Source of the DNA: a virus
IMG/VR virus record: IMGVR_UViG_3300035157_000226
Coordinates: 1-30,151 of that record
Reading direction: 5' to 3' (one strand)
Length of the DNA: 30,151 nt
The notes under the pieces: generated by a model
Databases searched by the model: none
Told to the model about the DNA's origin: nothing
What the model saw: only the letters and a program-made list of their open reading frames with translations
Program-made: the position numbers and the translations under genes
Shown here: piece by piece, positions 15,150-25,462 of the stretch
Layout of the letters: every line of letters starts with the position of its first letter
How positions within the stretch are numbered: position 1 is the stretch's first letter

Positions 15150-16976
15150 ATGTCGGCAATCATATCAGAAAAGTTTCGCATTTTTAATGCTCAACAGTTT
15201 CTAGAATCACTCACTGAAGGTGCTAATGACACCAGTGCAGATCGATCTCGTATGTACTTCTTCGTTGGTCGTTCAGATCAATGGGATTCGTATTTAGAGA
15301 TCTATAATCCCAATGCTACTGCATTTAATGTGGGAGATGAAGTGTATGACGCTGGTGCTTCGGGTGCTACGGCATATGGATCTACGACATGGAAGGCAAC
15401 TGTGCGTAAGGTCAATCCTGGTTCACTATTAGTTCATAGTCCAAGCCCTGCTGCTGGTACTCCGACTGCTGGTAATGTAATTAAAGGATATGCTAGTGCT
15501 GCCGACACTGGTGCTGAGGCTGTAGGTGGTGTGTATCGTATTGCCGATGAAACGAATGCACCAGCTCCACTGGACAACCAGACAGAGAAGTTCAAAATCT
15601 ATGAAGAACTGATTGCTGCGAAAAGGGTAGAGTCGTCTAATGTTGTTTCTGTAGTTACTCGTTATAACTGGAACACAGTTACCAACCCTAAGTTCGACAT
15701 GTACAAGCCTGACTACAGTGCTGCACCTGCTTCAGGTGGTACTGCTAAGTCTGCTGCTACAGGAGCAAGTACACTTAGTGCTGCTAAGTTCTATGTAATG
15801 AACAGCAACTATGAAGTATTTAAGTGTCTTTATAATAAAGAAGACGTAACTCCTGGTGGTGCTAATGCTGCTGATATGCCTACCACAGCAAATAACTATG
15901 TTACTGGAGTATACACAGGTCCTAACGATGGATATCGTTGGAAGTATCTCTATACAATGACTACACAACAGGTCATGGATTTCCTATCCAGTGACTTTAT
16001 GCCTATCGGTACATATGCTGGTACTGCTGCTGTAGATGGTGCTATTGATACAGTACTTATTTCAAGTGCTGGTAGTGCTCTACCTGCTAACAAGACAGGT
16101 GCTTCTTCACTTTATGCTCCTATTCTGGGAGATGGAACAGGCGGTATAGTTAAGATTGAGACAGATGGTACTGGTGCAATCACTTCTTCCATTATTCAAG
16201 CTGCTGGTACAGGATATACCTATGGTACAGTTGCATTGGTAACTGGTACAGGTACTGGTGCTGGTGGAGATGCTTATGGTTTATTCTCTGATAGTACATT
16301 AGGTACATCTGAGACTATTTCTGCTTCTGCTCGTGGATCTCTTGAAGTTATCATTCCCCCTGCAGGTGGACATGGTGCTGATTTAGCACAAGAGCTTAAT
16401 GGTAAGCGTGTTATGGTCAACGTCCGTTTGACCTATGCAGAAGGATCTGGAGACTTCCCAGTTGATAATGACTTCCGTAGAATCGGACTTATTAAGGATC
16501 CACTTCAGTATGGATCATCAAACTTTGCTACTGCAAACACACTTTCTGGTGTCTATGCTGTAAGAGTTACTGGAACTGGTCTTACTAGCTCCTCTTTCGG
16601 AAAAGATAATATAATTTCACAGACTGTAACTGGTGGAACTGCTAAAGGAACCGTTGTTTCATGGAAACTAGACGATTCAAGCACCACAACTGGTGTTCTT
16701 AAGTACTTCCAGTCACCAACAGCACATACAGATTCAGGTATTGTAAGAGCATTTGCTTCTGATGCATCTAACGCTATTACTGATGCTGGTACATCTGTAT
16801 CTGTTAATGTTAATACATCGTACTCTTCAACTCTTGAAGGTGTAACATTTGCAAGCGGTTTGGCGACACCTGAGATCAAATCTAACTCTGGAGAACTCGT
16901 ATACATAGAGAACAGGAGACTTATTACTAGAGCTGCTGACCAAATTGAGGACATCAAGCTAGTAATCGAATTCTAA
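15150..16976 (+). CDS. 8: baseplate wedge subunit, T4 gp8-like
   Basis: 608 aa; T4 gp8 is 334 aa, so this version carries insertions, including a Gly/Thr-rich region with a GTGYTYG repeat near residue 352. gp8 is a wedge protein binding gp6, gp7 and gp10. Recognisable features are the N-terminus SEKFRIFNAQQFLESL followed by RMYFFVGRSDQW, VVTRYNWNT near residue 167, DGYRWKYLYTM at about 260-270, a VRLTYAEGSGDFPVDNDFRR segment, and a C-terminus ENRRLITRAADQIEDIKLVI (about 587-606) typical of gp8-type proteins. The tandem TATAAATA boxes upstream give it its own late start. Frequent CGT arginine codons, unlike the flanking giants, suggest high expression. Confidence 0.78.
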   Translation: MSAIISEKFRIFNAQQFLESLTEGANDTSADRSRMYFFVGRSDQWDSYLEIYNPNATAFNVGDEVYDAGASGATAYGSTTWKATVRKVNPGSLLVHSPSPAAGTPTAGNVIKGYASAADTGAEAVGGVYRIADETNAPAPLDNQTEKFKIYEELIAAKRVESSNVVSVVTRYNWNTVTNPKFDMYKPDYSAAPASGGTAKSAATGASTLSAAKFYVMNSNYEVFKCLYNKEDVTPGGANAADMPTTANNYVTGVYTGPNDGYRWKYLYTMTTQQVMDFLSSDFMPIGTYAGTAAVDGAIDTVLISSAGSALPANKTGASSLYAPILGDGTGGIVKIETDGTGAITSSIIQAAGTGYTYGTVALVTGTGTGAGGDAYGLFSDSTLGTSETISASARGSLEVIIPPAGGHGADLAQELNGKRVMVNVRLTYAEGSGDFPVDNDFRRIGLIKDPLQYGSSNFATANTLSGVYAVRVTGTGLTSSSFGKDNIISQTVTGGTAKGTVVSWKLDDSSTTTGVLKYFQSPTAHTDSGIVRAFASDASNAITDAGTSVSVNVNTSYSSTLEGVTFASGLATPEIKSNSGELVYIENRRLITRAADQIEDIKLVIEF

Positions 16977-17002
16977 TTTTCCCATGATAGATTTGGTTTA
17001 CG

Positions 17003-20000
17003 ATGCCACAAAAGACGAACCTAAACGTATCACCATATTATGACGACTATGATGCGTCAAAGAATTTTTATCGAATTCTTTTTCGCCCTGGATACTCGAT
17101 ACAAGCCAGAGAGCTAACACAGTTACAATCTATTCTCCAGAATCAGATTGAATCTATAGGACGTAATAAATTCAAACAGGGTGATTTGGTCATTCCTGGT
17201 GAAGTTGGACTGAACAATAGATTAGACTATGTTAAACTATCATCTGTTACAGAAGTTGCTGTAACGGAGGGAGATAATGTTGTCTTCAAAAAATATGATA
17301 TAGCATTACTTAAAGGTCAGGTTTTAAAAGGCATCACATCTGGCGTTACTGGTACTGTTGTTGCAACTCGTTATGCTACTACTACATCATCTGATACTGT
17401 TTATGTAAACTATACAAGCAGTGGAAATGCAAGCAATGAAGCAACATTTCGTCAAGGGGAAACATTAGAGGTTGTAGACGGTGTTAACACACCCTTATTG
17501 GTCGTTGGAACGGACGGTAGCGTACTTCCAACTACTGTTACGTTAAAAGACCCAGATACTGCTGTAGAGACCTCTTATAACAGTCCAGCAATGGGATTTG
17601 CTTCTGCTGTACAAGTAGAAGAAGGTATTTACTTTATTAATGGACAATTTGTAAGGAATAACTCTGAACTTCTTATTCTAGAACCATTCATTGATATTCC
17701 ATCTGCTAAAGTAGGATTTAAGATCACAGAGTCTTTAGTCACACCTGAAGAAGACTCAACACTCTATGATCAAGCAAGAGGATTTGCAAACTTCTCAGCA
17801 CCTGGTGCTCATAGACTATCTGTAACATTAGGATTGATCAAATATGATCTTGATGCTTCTACAGATAGTAATTTTATTCAGCTTCTTACTGTTAAGAAAG
17901 GTTCTGTACAAAGAAAAGTTAAGGCAGCAGATTATAACATAATTGAAGAGACACTAGCAAGAAGAACATTTGATGAGTCTGGTGATTATGTTGTAGAAGA
18001 TTTTTCTACTGATGTAAGGGAGTATTATCAGAAGGCTGGTAATAAAGGGATATATGCTAAGAATGTATCTACTGGTTTAGTTAATGGAATATCAGAGGTT
18101 GATGCAACTCAGAAGATGGTTGCTACTCTTGGACCAGGTAAAGCATATGTTAAGGGATATGAGATTGTTAATAAGGAGAGTAGTTACGTAACTATTAACA
18201 AATCTAGAGAAACATTAGCAAGAGATAATATTACTCTCAAGCATACTGGATTGAGTAGTTTCTATCTAACTAACACATATAATTCTATTCCTCTAAATGC
18301 ATTTGGTGCAGATTTATCATCTTACCCAACACTTTATCTCAATGGCGTGTTTGGTGATGGATCATTAGGTCAGAATAACACAGAACCTACTACTGATGGT
18401 CTTGGAGCAAATGGTGAGATTGATTCTCATAAACAGACACGCTCTAGAAGAACTGAGGTATTCACTTCAGACCATGCAATCAAGACAATTATTATTAGTG
18501 TTGTAGACCAAACATCTGGTTATACATTTGCTGATGTTGTTAATTCTGATTGGGAATCTAAACTTGGTACTCTTGCTGTTAGAACTTCCAGTCAAACAAA
18601 TGATGCACAAGAATTAACTGTTCTATCATACTCTAAGTTTGATGGTTCATCCGCTAGTTTCCCCACATCTTTCTTAGGAACTGAGCAATGTATTGAATTA
18701 ACTATTGCTGGAAGAAGAGATGTTATTGATGCAATTAAAGAATATGATGATAATGATTCCACTGGACTCAATAATGTAAAGAAACTTACTAGATTATTCA
18801 GAGCAGATGGTAGTACTAGTGCAAAGATCAATGCAGAGAATAATACTAGTGGTGCAGTATGGGCTAAAGTAGTTTCTTATACTGATAGTATAATTCCTAC
18901 AATTGGTCTTGCTAAACCAAAGAATTTCTCATTACAAGAAAGAGGAATTGGATTTAATGAAGATGCAGATACTATTCTTTCAAAAGGTAGAATAGGAGCA
19001 ACATCTTCCTACAACACAACATTTAAGTTATCATACTTTAATCCAACTTTCTTAACTCAGATTAAGCTTGATAGTACTATACCAGATGGTTCATTTGAAT
19101 CTGGTAGGTATATCACTGGATCTAAGAGTAAAGCATATGCAGTAATTGAAGGATCTGCAGATGGAAGACTATCTAGTGGTGATAGAATTTTTGTTAAAGT
19201 TCTTTCTGGAACTTTCCAAGAAGGTGAAACTATCTTTGATGAAGATGGTAAAGCATTAAGAATTGCTAGAGAGAATACTATATCACACTTTGTTGTTGAT
19301 AAAAGGGGTGCTGGATATAGTGGTGGAATAACTACAGTTAATGTTGGTGGTATTACATACGATCCAGCAGTTATATCTCCAGCTTTAGATGGTGCAGCAG
19401 TATATAAAATTACTATCGCAGATAGAAATGCTGTTCAATCCACTTTTGCACAACCTCCAATTGTAACAATTGCTACAACTGCTTCTCCATCTAATGTTGC
19501 AGAGGCACATGCAGTTCTGTTTAAGAATGTTATTCAAACATTCACACCACAGAATGTTAAGTCTATGTGGGCTAGATTTGGTGTAGCACCTGTAGGAGGA
19601 CAACCACCTAACTTGTTTACCTCTGATATTGAATTATCAAGGGAATCATATGTAACAAGTACAAATGTTACAGACTTTACATTTAGTGGTAATGTAGGTA
19701 AAGGTTATATTGAGTGTACTGGATTTGGTGGAGATGCTTCTAAGGTATTAGTACAAGGTGATTTAATTCAATTCTCTGATACAAATAACAATCTTATTAA
19801 AGCAATTGTTCAGCAGGCTACAAAACCAGAAGGAACTAAGAAATCAAGGATTTATCTTGACTCTTTATTACCTGCTGATGTAAGTAGTACATCTGTACTA
19901 AGAGTAAGACCAAAGATTGAAAATGCTTCTAAGTCTTCATTGATATTCCCAACAGGATCTAAGCAAATTGCTTCTCTTGTTAAAGGAACAGATGATACTG

Positions 20001-23000
20001 CAATTAAATTCCATTCTAGAAGAGATTTTATACTTGATACCTCAACATCTGGTGGTAAGTTAACATTTAAAGCAAACCTAGAATATGGAACTCAAAAGTT
20101 TGTACCTTTTACAGAAAATAATTTTGTTATAACAGTTCACGATAAAGGTAATGCTACCAAGTGTGATACTGGTGATATTATTTACATACCTGCAGATACT
20201 GTTAAAGTTATTAGTTCTGTTGATGCTTCTACAGGTTTGACTGCTGGTAGTGTTAGTGTTACATTACCTGATAATTATTTTGGTTCTTTAAGTGGTGGTA
20301 CTGAGTATCCTAAACTTAAGTTATCTGCTACTCTAGAGTTAACTAAAGCAAGACCAAGATTAAAAACTATTATTAGGGATAAGAGAATTGTTATCAATCC
20401 TAATAAAGATAATGTTATTCCTTTGAGGGGTCAAGATCAACAGTCATCTGAAATTAAGACACTTTCTTATTCTGATGTATTGAAGGTTAATTACATCTAT
20501 GAAGGATCTACTACTGCACCACCAACAATTGATAGTGCTGGTAATTTAATCAGTGGTACTGATGTAACAAATAGGTTTACATTTGATAATGGTCAACGTG
20601 ATACTCTTTATGATATATCTCGTATTGTTATTAAACCTGGTTTTGATCTACCTACTGGTCAGATTCTAGTATCATTTGATTACTTTGATCATTCCCAAGG
20701 TGATTTCTGTACTGTAGATTCTTATCTACATGAAGCTGGTGTTGCTTCTACAGAGATTCCATCATTCAACTCTTCTGTGTTTGGTATAACCAACCTCAGA
20801 GATGTTATTGACTTTAGACCAAAGGTTGATAACAATGCAACGATAACAGGATTTAATAACCAGTCTATTTTCAAGAATTCAGCATTCAATGATTTTGATG
20901 GAGATGGCGGTGTTGTATCAAGTTGTCCAGCATCTGATATTAACCTAGGATATACTATTTCATTCTATCAGAATCAATACTTAGATAGAATTGATGGTAT
21001 CTTCTTGACTAAGAAGGGTGAATTTATAGTTAAGGAAGGTAATTCTTCACTAAACCCATCAAGACCTGAAGCAGTTGATGATGCTATAGCATTATCTTAT
21101 CTTTACATACCTGCTTATACAACAGATGCATCTGATGTAAGGGTTGTACCTGTTGATAATAAGCGTTACACAATGCGTGATATCGGCAAGCTAGAGAAAC
21201 GTGTTGAGAGGTTAGAATACTATACACTACTTAGTGTCCTTGAACAGCAAGCATTAAATATGCAGATTAAGGATGAAGTAGGACTAGAAAGATTTAAGAG
21301 TGGATTTGTTGTAGACAACTTTGAAACACATAAGATCGGTCACCTTAAATCTATTGATTATAATTGTTCTATCGATACAAAACAATCTGTATTGAGAGCA
21401 CAATCTAAAGAAGATTCATTTAGGTTGGAAGAAGTTAATACAAAAGAGGATGAGAGAGTAGTTTCTGGTTATAAGAAGTCTGGTGATCTCATAACTCTTC
21501 CATACAACGAATTGAAATTGATTGATAATCCATTTGCAACAAAGACTATCAATCCAAACCCATTTGTTGTTATTCAGTATGTTGGTGATGCATCACTTGA
21601 TACACCAGTAGATACATGGTATGAAAATACAGACGCACCTTTAGTAGCAGATAATAATACTTCATTGTATACTATTTTCCTTGCTAAGGATAATGTGCGT
21701 GAAGCATATTCTAGTTTGTATAATTCATATTCAGTTAACTGGATAGGATCAAATCAAAACTTCTTTAATATCGGACCTCTTTCTGATATTAATTCCGATC
21801 AAGTAGCATCTACTGTTACAATTGCTAATATAGGAAGTTCTTCTAATATCAGTCCACAAAATAATGAGACTGGTAAAGGTCTTCAGACTAAGGTAGTTGG
21901 TGAAACATCTGTTGCTACATCATTACAACAATTTGCTAAGTCAAGAGCAGTTAAATTTACTGTTCGTAGGATGAAACCTAATACTACAATCTATCCATTT
22001 ATGGAAGGTAGAGATATTAGTAGGTGGACTAATCCTGATCTTAGATTTACAGGACAACCTGCTAACTCATTATCCACATTTGGTTCATCTATTGTTACTG
22101 ATGCTAGTGGTAATGCAAGCGGTATTATCATTATTCCAAATGGCTATGCTCCAACACAAGGAAGTACTTGGAACCACTATCTCTATAACACAAGTTATGA
22201 TACCAGTTCTGAGCAACTACAATTCACAACTGGTGAAAAAACAATTAGATTTACTTCAAGTTCTACAGATAGTAATAAAGACAATGTAGAAACATATACA
22301 GAGGTTAAGTATTATCCTACAGGAATTCTACCTTCTAATCCTTCAAGTATTGTTTCAACATTACCTGCATATCTCAAGTCTAATGAAGGTAAGCAAATAG
22401 TATCCAACCAGAATGAGAAGAGACCTAATCCTCTTGCTCAGACATTCAAGGTCGAAAATCTTGAAGGTGGATGCTTTGTTACTGGATTAACTCTATTCTT
22501 TAACAAGAAAGCATCTGCTATACCTGTAAGAACATATCTAACAAATACTGTTAGTGGTAAACCAGGTAACTATGTTATTCCTGGTACAGAGAAGACTATC
22601 TCACCAGAGACATTCCTTAAAATATATGTGTCTCAAGAGACTACTATTGAGATTGGGGAAATAGCATCTGGTATACAGTCTGGTGCATCAGGTCCAGTAC
22701 AAAAAGTATTTGATAAGACTGGTATAGAAGTGTTACCTGGAAATGCTAATAGAATACCTCTTTCTGCTGATCAGGTATACACATTAGTTCTCTCTAATAA
22801 CAATGGAGTATCATTTACCCCATCAGAGACAATTAATCTTCCTTCTATAATTCTTGCTAATGCTACAAACAATACTAACATCAGTGTTACTATTGCTAAG
22901 GATTCTGGTAGAGTTATTGATCTAAAAGTTATTGGTGCTGGTACTGGATATGATACAGCATCCATGACTATTGAGAGTCCACAATTACCAGGTGGTACAA

Positions 23001-25255
23001 CTGCTACTGGATCTCTAGGTATATCTGGTGGTAAGTTATTTAACTCAGAAGTTTCTATATCTGGTTCTGGATATACAAGTGCTCCTTCTATTGTTATTTC
23101 TGGTACAGGAAATAGTAATTCTGGTGGTGCTGTACAAGCAATCGTCTCAACTGATACACCAGGTGTTAGAATGGGTGTAGCAACTAACTTAACAACTGAT
23201 GTTGCTGGTAGTGTTGGTACATACTTTGCATTCGATCATCCTGTTTATCTACAGAATGATAGTGAGTATGCATTTGTTGTTGAAACAGATTCAACTGAAT
23301 ATGAAGTCTGGGCATCTGAAGTTGGTGCAGCAGCAGGTTCTGGTACTGTAACAGCTCAACCTGGTTTAGGATCTGTTTATAGGTCTCAGAACGTAGATGA
23401 GTGGCATGAAGATCTTAGAGAAGATATTAAGTTTGAACTTAAGAGAGCAGAATTTGATGTTTCTAGATCTGGAAGTGTGATGTTAACTAATGAAAACATT
23501 GGTTATGAAACAATGTATCCTAATTCAGTTCGTACAAGTGCTGAGTCTAGCAGTAGTTCTACATTGAAGAGATTCAGAGGAAATAACAATTACATTGAGA
23601 TTACACATAGAGATCATGGATTTGAAGATGGTGGTAAATCATATGTCTTCTTTAAAGGATTGGAATCTACTGGTGGTATAAGTGCTGCTAATTTGAATAC
23701 AACTTTATTTGAAGTTGTTAATAGTGGTGTAGATACTTTCAATATTGTTTCTACTTCTCAAGCAAGTTCCAATATCATTGATGGTGGTTCTAATGGAATG
23801 ATTGCTATTAATAAGAAGTTTGAAAAATTATATGCTGATATCGGTTATCTTTCATTCCCACAGACAAAAATTGATTCTTCTGTTAAAACAACCAATATTA
23901 TCCCAGTAGATAATGGTCCTGTTAACTATGCTTCTTATTCTCAATCCGATTACGAGAAGACATTTATAGGTCAAGAACATTACTTCATCAATCAAAAGAT
24001 CATTGCATCTAGAATTAATGAATTGAAAAATGATATTTCACAATCTTTAGTCTATAAGTTAGATCTATCATCTACTGTATCTCACTTGAGTCCAGCAATT
24101 GATCTAAGAACTAGTACTGTAAAGACTATTTCAAATAGAATTGAGAATCCTACTGGATTTGAATCAAGATATGGAAGACAGAATCAGATTCTAGATCTTT
24201 ATAAGGTCTATACATTCCTTATTGAAGGAAACCTAGACAATTCTTCTAATAGAATTGAGATTACTGTGGGTCAAAATGTTGATACCACAACAAATACTAC
24301 TACATCAGAAGTTGCTGGATTGCAAGGTGGTAGTGGAGTTGTTTTAAATTACGATACAACTAACCATGCTCTTACAGTTAAACTTAAGAATACTGGACAG
24401 TTTAAAGCTGGAGAGGTGTTAACATTCCAATCTCAGTCTACTGGTTCTGGTAATTTGGTTGGTAAAACTGTTACAATTAGTTCCAATGGTGCTACTGAAG
24501 AAGTACCAAGTTTCCAATTGGGTAGTATAATAACTGGATATAATGTTAATGAAGAATCAGCAGTAGATAATGATGAATTGTATTCCGAAAAGATCAGTGG
24601 AACTATAATTGATTGGGATAATAATAGTAGAGAATTAGTTGTATTTAATAATAAGCAACCTATCAATGATGACTTTACTTCAGCAGTAACTGGAGGAAGT
24701 GCATTTAATAGAAGTGCAGATATTACAACTCAAACAGCAGATATCTTTAGATCAGGTGATTACTTACAATTTACTGGTCAACCAACAGGCACAGATAATT
24801 GGTGGGAGATCAATAAGATGTCTTATCAAACAGGTGTTGGTTATGTATCAGAAGATTCTTCCAAGAATACATCTGGTATTGCTAAGTACGTTACTAAAGA
24901 AATCTCTATAGAGAATCCTGGTACATCTATTGATGTTAAGGTCACTGCTAACATTAGAAATACTAGTGATATCAAGGTTCTTTATAAGTTTAAGGAAGAG
25001 TCTAGTGAGATTAACTTTGATGATCTTGAGTGGCAATTCTTTAATGTAGATGGTAAGTCTGATATAGATATCACCGCTACTGCAGAGAATGAAATATCTG
25101 GTCTATTCGAGAAGCAAGGTTCATATCAAGAGATTCCATTTAGTGTTAATAACCTACCTGAGTTTACTTCGTTTGCGGTTAAAGTTGTTATGAATTCAGA
25201 CAATCCAGCATACGTACCAAAATTACAAGATTTAAGAGCAGTAGCGTCATTCTAA
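17003..25255 (+). CDS. giant tail/baseplate-periphery protein with DUF4815-like N-terminus, 2750 aa
   Basis: Follows gp8, where T4 encodes gp9 and gp10. The N-terminus (NLNVSPYYDDYDASKNFYRI, then LFRPGYSIQARELTQLQSIL, residues about 6-46) is the DUF4815 signature of large phage structural proteins. Further marks are GxGY units near residues 769, 1978 and 2021, DFRPKVDN near 1271, a predicted coiled coil KLEKRVERLEYYTLLSVLEQ at about 1393-1412, RRMKPNTTIYPFMEGRDISR near 1655, NPLAQTFKVENLEGGCFVTG near 1810, and a C-terminal beta domain ending VPKLQDLRAVASF. The ORF is intact. It probably forms peripheral baseplate or fibre-attachment structure. Arginine is mostly AGA. Its TAA overlaps the next ATG by one base (TAATG). 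Exact correspondence to gp9 or gp10 is not established. Confidence 0.8.
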   Translation: MPQKTNLNVSPYYDDYDASKNFYRILFRPGYSIQARELTQLQSILQNQIESIGRNKFKQGDLVIPGEVGLNNRLDYVKLSSVTEVAVTEGDNVVFKKYDIALLKGQVLKGITSGVTGTVVATRYATTTSSDTVYVNYTSSGNASNEATFRQGETLEVVDGVNTPLLVVGTDGSVLPTTVTLKDPDTAVETSYNSPAMGFASAVQVEEGIYFINGQFVRNNSELLILEPFIDIPSAKVGFKITESLVTPEEDSTLYDQARGFANFSAPGAHRLSVTLGLIKYDLDASTDSNFIQLLTVKKGSVQRKVKAADYNIIEETLARRTFDESGDYVVEDFSTDVREYYQKAGNKGIYAKNVSTGLVNGISEVDATQKMVATLGPGKAYVKGYEIVNKESSYVTINKSRETLARDNITLKHTGLSSFYLTNTYNSIPLNAFGADLSSYPTLYLNGVFGDGSLGQNNTEPTTDGLGANGEIDSHKQTRSRRTEVFTSDHAIKTIIISVVDQTSGYTFADVVNSDWESKLGTLAVRTSSQTNDAQELTVLSYSKFDGSSASFPTSFLGTEQCIELTIAGRRDVIDAIKEYDDNDSTGLNNVKKLTRLFRADGSTSAKINAENNTSGAVWAKVVSYTDSIIPTIGLAKPKNFSLQERGIGFNEDADTILSKGRIGATSSYNTTFKLSYFNPTFLTQIKLDSTIPDGSFESGRYITGSKSKAYAVIEGSADGRLSSGDRIFVKVLSGTFQEGETIFDEDGKALRIARENTISHFVVDKRGAGYSGGITTVNVGGITYDPAVISPALDGAAVYKITIADRNAVQSTFAQPPIVTIATTASPSNVAEAHAVLFKNVIQTFTPQNVKSMWARFGVAPVGGQPPNLFTSDIELSRESYVTSTNVTDFTFSGNVGKGYIECTGFGGDASKVLVQGDLIQFSDTNNNLIKAIVQQATKPEGTKKSRIYLDSLLPADVSSTSVLRVRPKIENASKSSLIFPTGSKQIASLVKGTDDTAIKFHSRRDFILDTSTSGGKLTFKANLEYGTQKFVPFTENNFVITVHDKGNATKCDTGDIIYIPADTVKVISSVDASTGLTAGSVSVTLPDNYFGSLSGGTEYPKLKLSATLELTKARPRLKTIIRDKRIVINPNKDNVIPLRGQDQQSSEIKTLSYSDVLKVNYIYEGSTTAPPTIDSAGNLISGTDVTNRFTFDNGQRDTLYDISRIVIKPGFDLPTGQILVSFDYFDHSQGDFCTVDSYLHEAGVASTEIPSFNSSVFGITNLRDVIDFRPKVDNNATITGFNNQSIFKNSAFNDFDGDGGVVSSCPASDINLGYTISFYQNQYLDRIDGIFLTKKGEFIVKEGNSSLNPSRPEAVDDAIALSYLYIPAYTTDASDVRVVPVDNKRYTMRDIGKLEKRVERLEYYTLLSVLEQQALNMQIKDEVGLERFKSGFVVDNFETHKIGHLKSIDYNCSIDTKQSVLRAQSKEDSFRLEEVNTKEDERVVSGYKKSGDLITLPYNELKLIDNPFATKTINPNPFVVIQYVGDASLDTPVDTWYENTDAPLVADNNTSLYTIFLAKDNVREAYSSLYNSYSVNWIGSNQNFFNIGPLSDINSDQVASTVTIANIGSSSNISPQNNETGKGLQTKVVGETSVATSLQQFAKSRAVKFTVRRMKPNTTIYPFMEGRDISRWTNPDLRFTGQPANSLSTFGSSIVTDASGNASGIIIIPNGYAPTQGSTWNHYLYNTSYDTSSEQLQFTTGEKTIRFTSSSTDSNKDNVETYTEVKYYPTGILPSNPSSIVSTLPAYLKSNEGKQIVSNQNEKRPNPLAQTFKVENLEGGCFVTGLTLFFNKKASAIPVRTYLTNTVSGKPGNYVIPGTEKTISPETFLKIYVSQETTIEIGEIASGIQSGASGPVQKVFDKTGIEVLPGNANRIPLSADQVYTLVLSNNNGVSFTPSETINLPSIILANATNNTNISVTIAKDSGRVIDLKVIGAGTGYDTASMTIESPQLPGGTTATGSLGISGGKLFNSEVSISGSGYTSAPSIVISGTGNSNSGGAVQAIVSTDTPGVRMGVATNLTTDVAGSVGTYFAFDHPVYLQNDSEYAFVVETDSTEYEVWASEVGAAAGSGTVTAQPGLGSVYRSQNVDEWHEDLREDIKFELKRAEFDVSRSGSVMLTNENIGYETMYPNSVRTSAESSSSSTLKRFRGNNNYIEITHRDHGFEDGGKSYVFFKGLESTGGISAANLNTTLFEVVNSGVDTFNIVSTSQASSNIIDGGSNGMIAINKKFEKLYADIGYLSFPQTKIDSSVKTTNIIPVDNGPVNYASYSQSDYEKTFIGQEHYFINQKIIASRINELKNDISQSLVYKLDLSSTVSHLSPAIDLRTSTVKTISNRIENPTGFESRYGRQNQILDLYKVYTFLIEGNLDNSSNRIEITVGQNVDTTTNTTTSEVAGLQGGSGVVLNYDTTNHALTVKLKNTGQFKAGEVLTFQSQSTGSGNLVGKTVTISSNGATEEVPSFQLGSIITGYNVNEESAVDNDELYSEKISGTIIDWDNNSRELVVFNNKQPINDDFTSAVTGGSAFNRSADITTQTADIFRSGDYLQFTGQPTGTDNWWEINKMSYQTGVGYVSEDSSKNTSGIAKYVTKEISIENPGTSIDVKVTANIRNTSDIKVLYKFKEESSEINFDDLEWQFFNVDGKSDIDITATAENEISGLFEKQGSYQEIPFSVNNLPEFTSFAVKVVMNSDNPAYVPKLQDLRAVASF

Positions 25256-25446
25256 TGAATATACAAGTTGAAGGTGAGGATGGTCTTTATAGAGATTCAT
25301 CCACAGGTGCTATCATCAATAGTGATAGAAAGGCATTTGAAGCAGTGAGAGCTGCACGTAAATTATCTGATAGGAGAGATAGAGAAATAACTGAACTAAG
25401 AGCAGAGATAGAGGTGCTAAAATCTATGATTCGTGCTAATATGTAA
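25255..25446 (+). CDS. small coiled-coil protein, 63 aa
   Basis: ATG 25255 overlaps the stop of the giant (TAATG). The N-terminal half is polar with EGEDGLYRDSSTGAIINSD (about residues 6-24); the second half is a helix DREITELRAEIEVLKSMI (about 42-59) with heptad-spaced I/L/I/L, a good short coiled coil for oligomerisation. The 'GEDGLYRDS.T.AIIN' start followed by a coiled coil is a layout I associate with small structural proteins of T4-like cyanophages, from memory only. Coupling to the giant suggests it is made with it, perhaps as a virion accessory or chaperone. Function unknown. Confidence 0.7.
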   Translation: MNIQVEGEDGLYRDSSTGAIINSDRKAFEAVRAARKLSDRRDREITELRAEIEVLKSMIRANM

Positions 25447-25462
25447 TTAGAATAACTTTATT

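Noticed and set aside
16553-16957. 134-aa open frame on the minus strand inside gp8
   Set aside because: It lies wholly opposite a recognisable gp8 gene, lacks family features, and long antisense frames are expected from the codon bias here.
24699-24911. 70-aa plus-strand frame inside the 2750-aa gene
   Set aside because: Shifted-frame shadow rich in Gln/Leu/Ile with no ribosome site; the sense frame is intact throughout.
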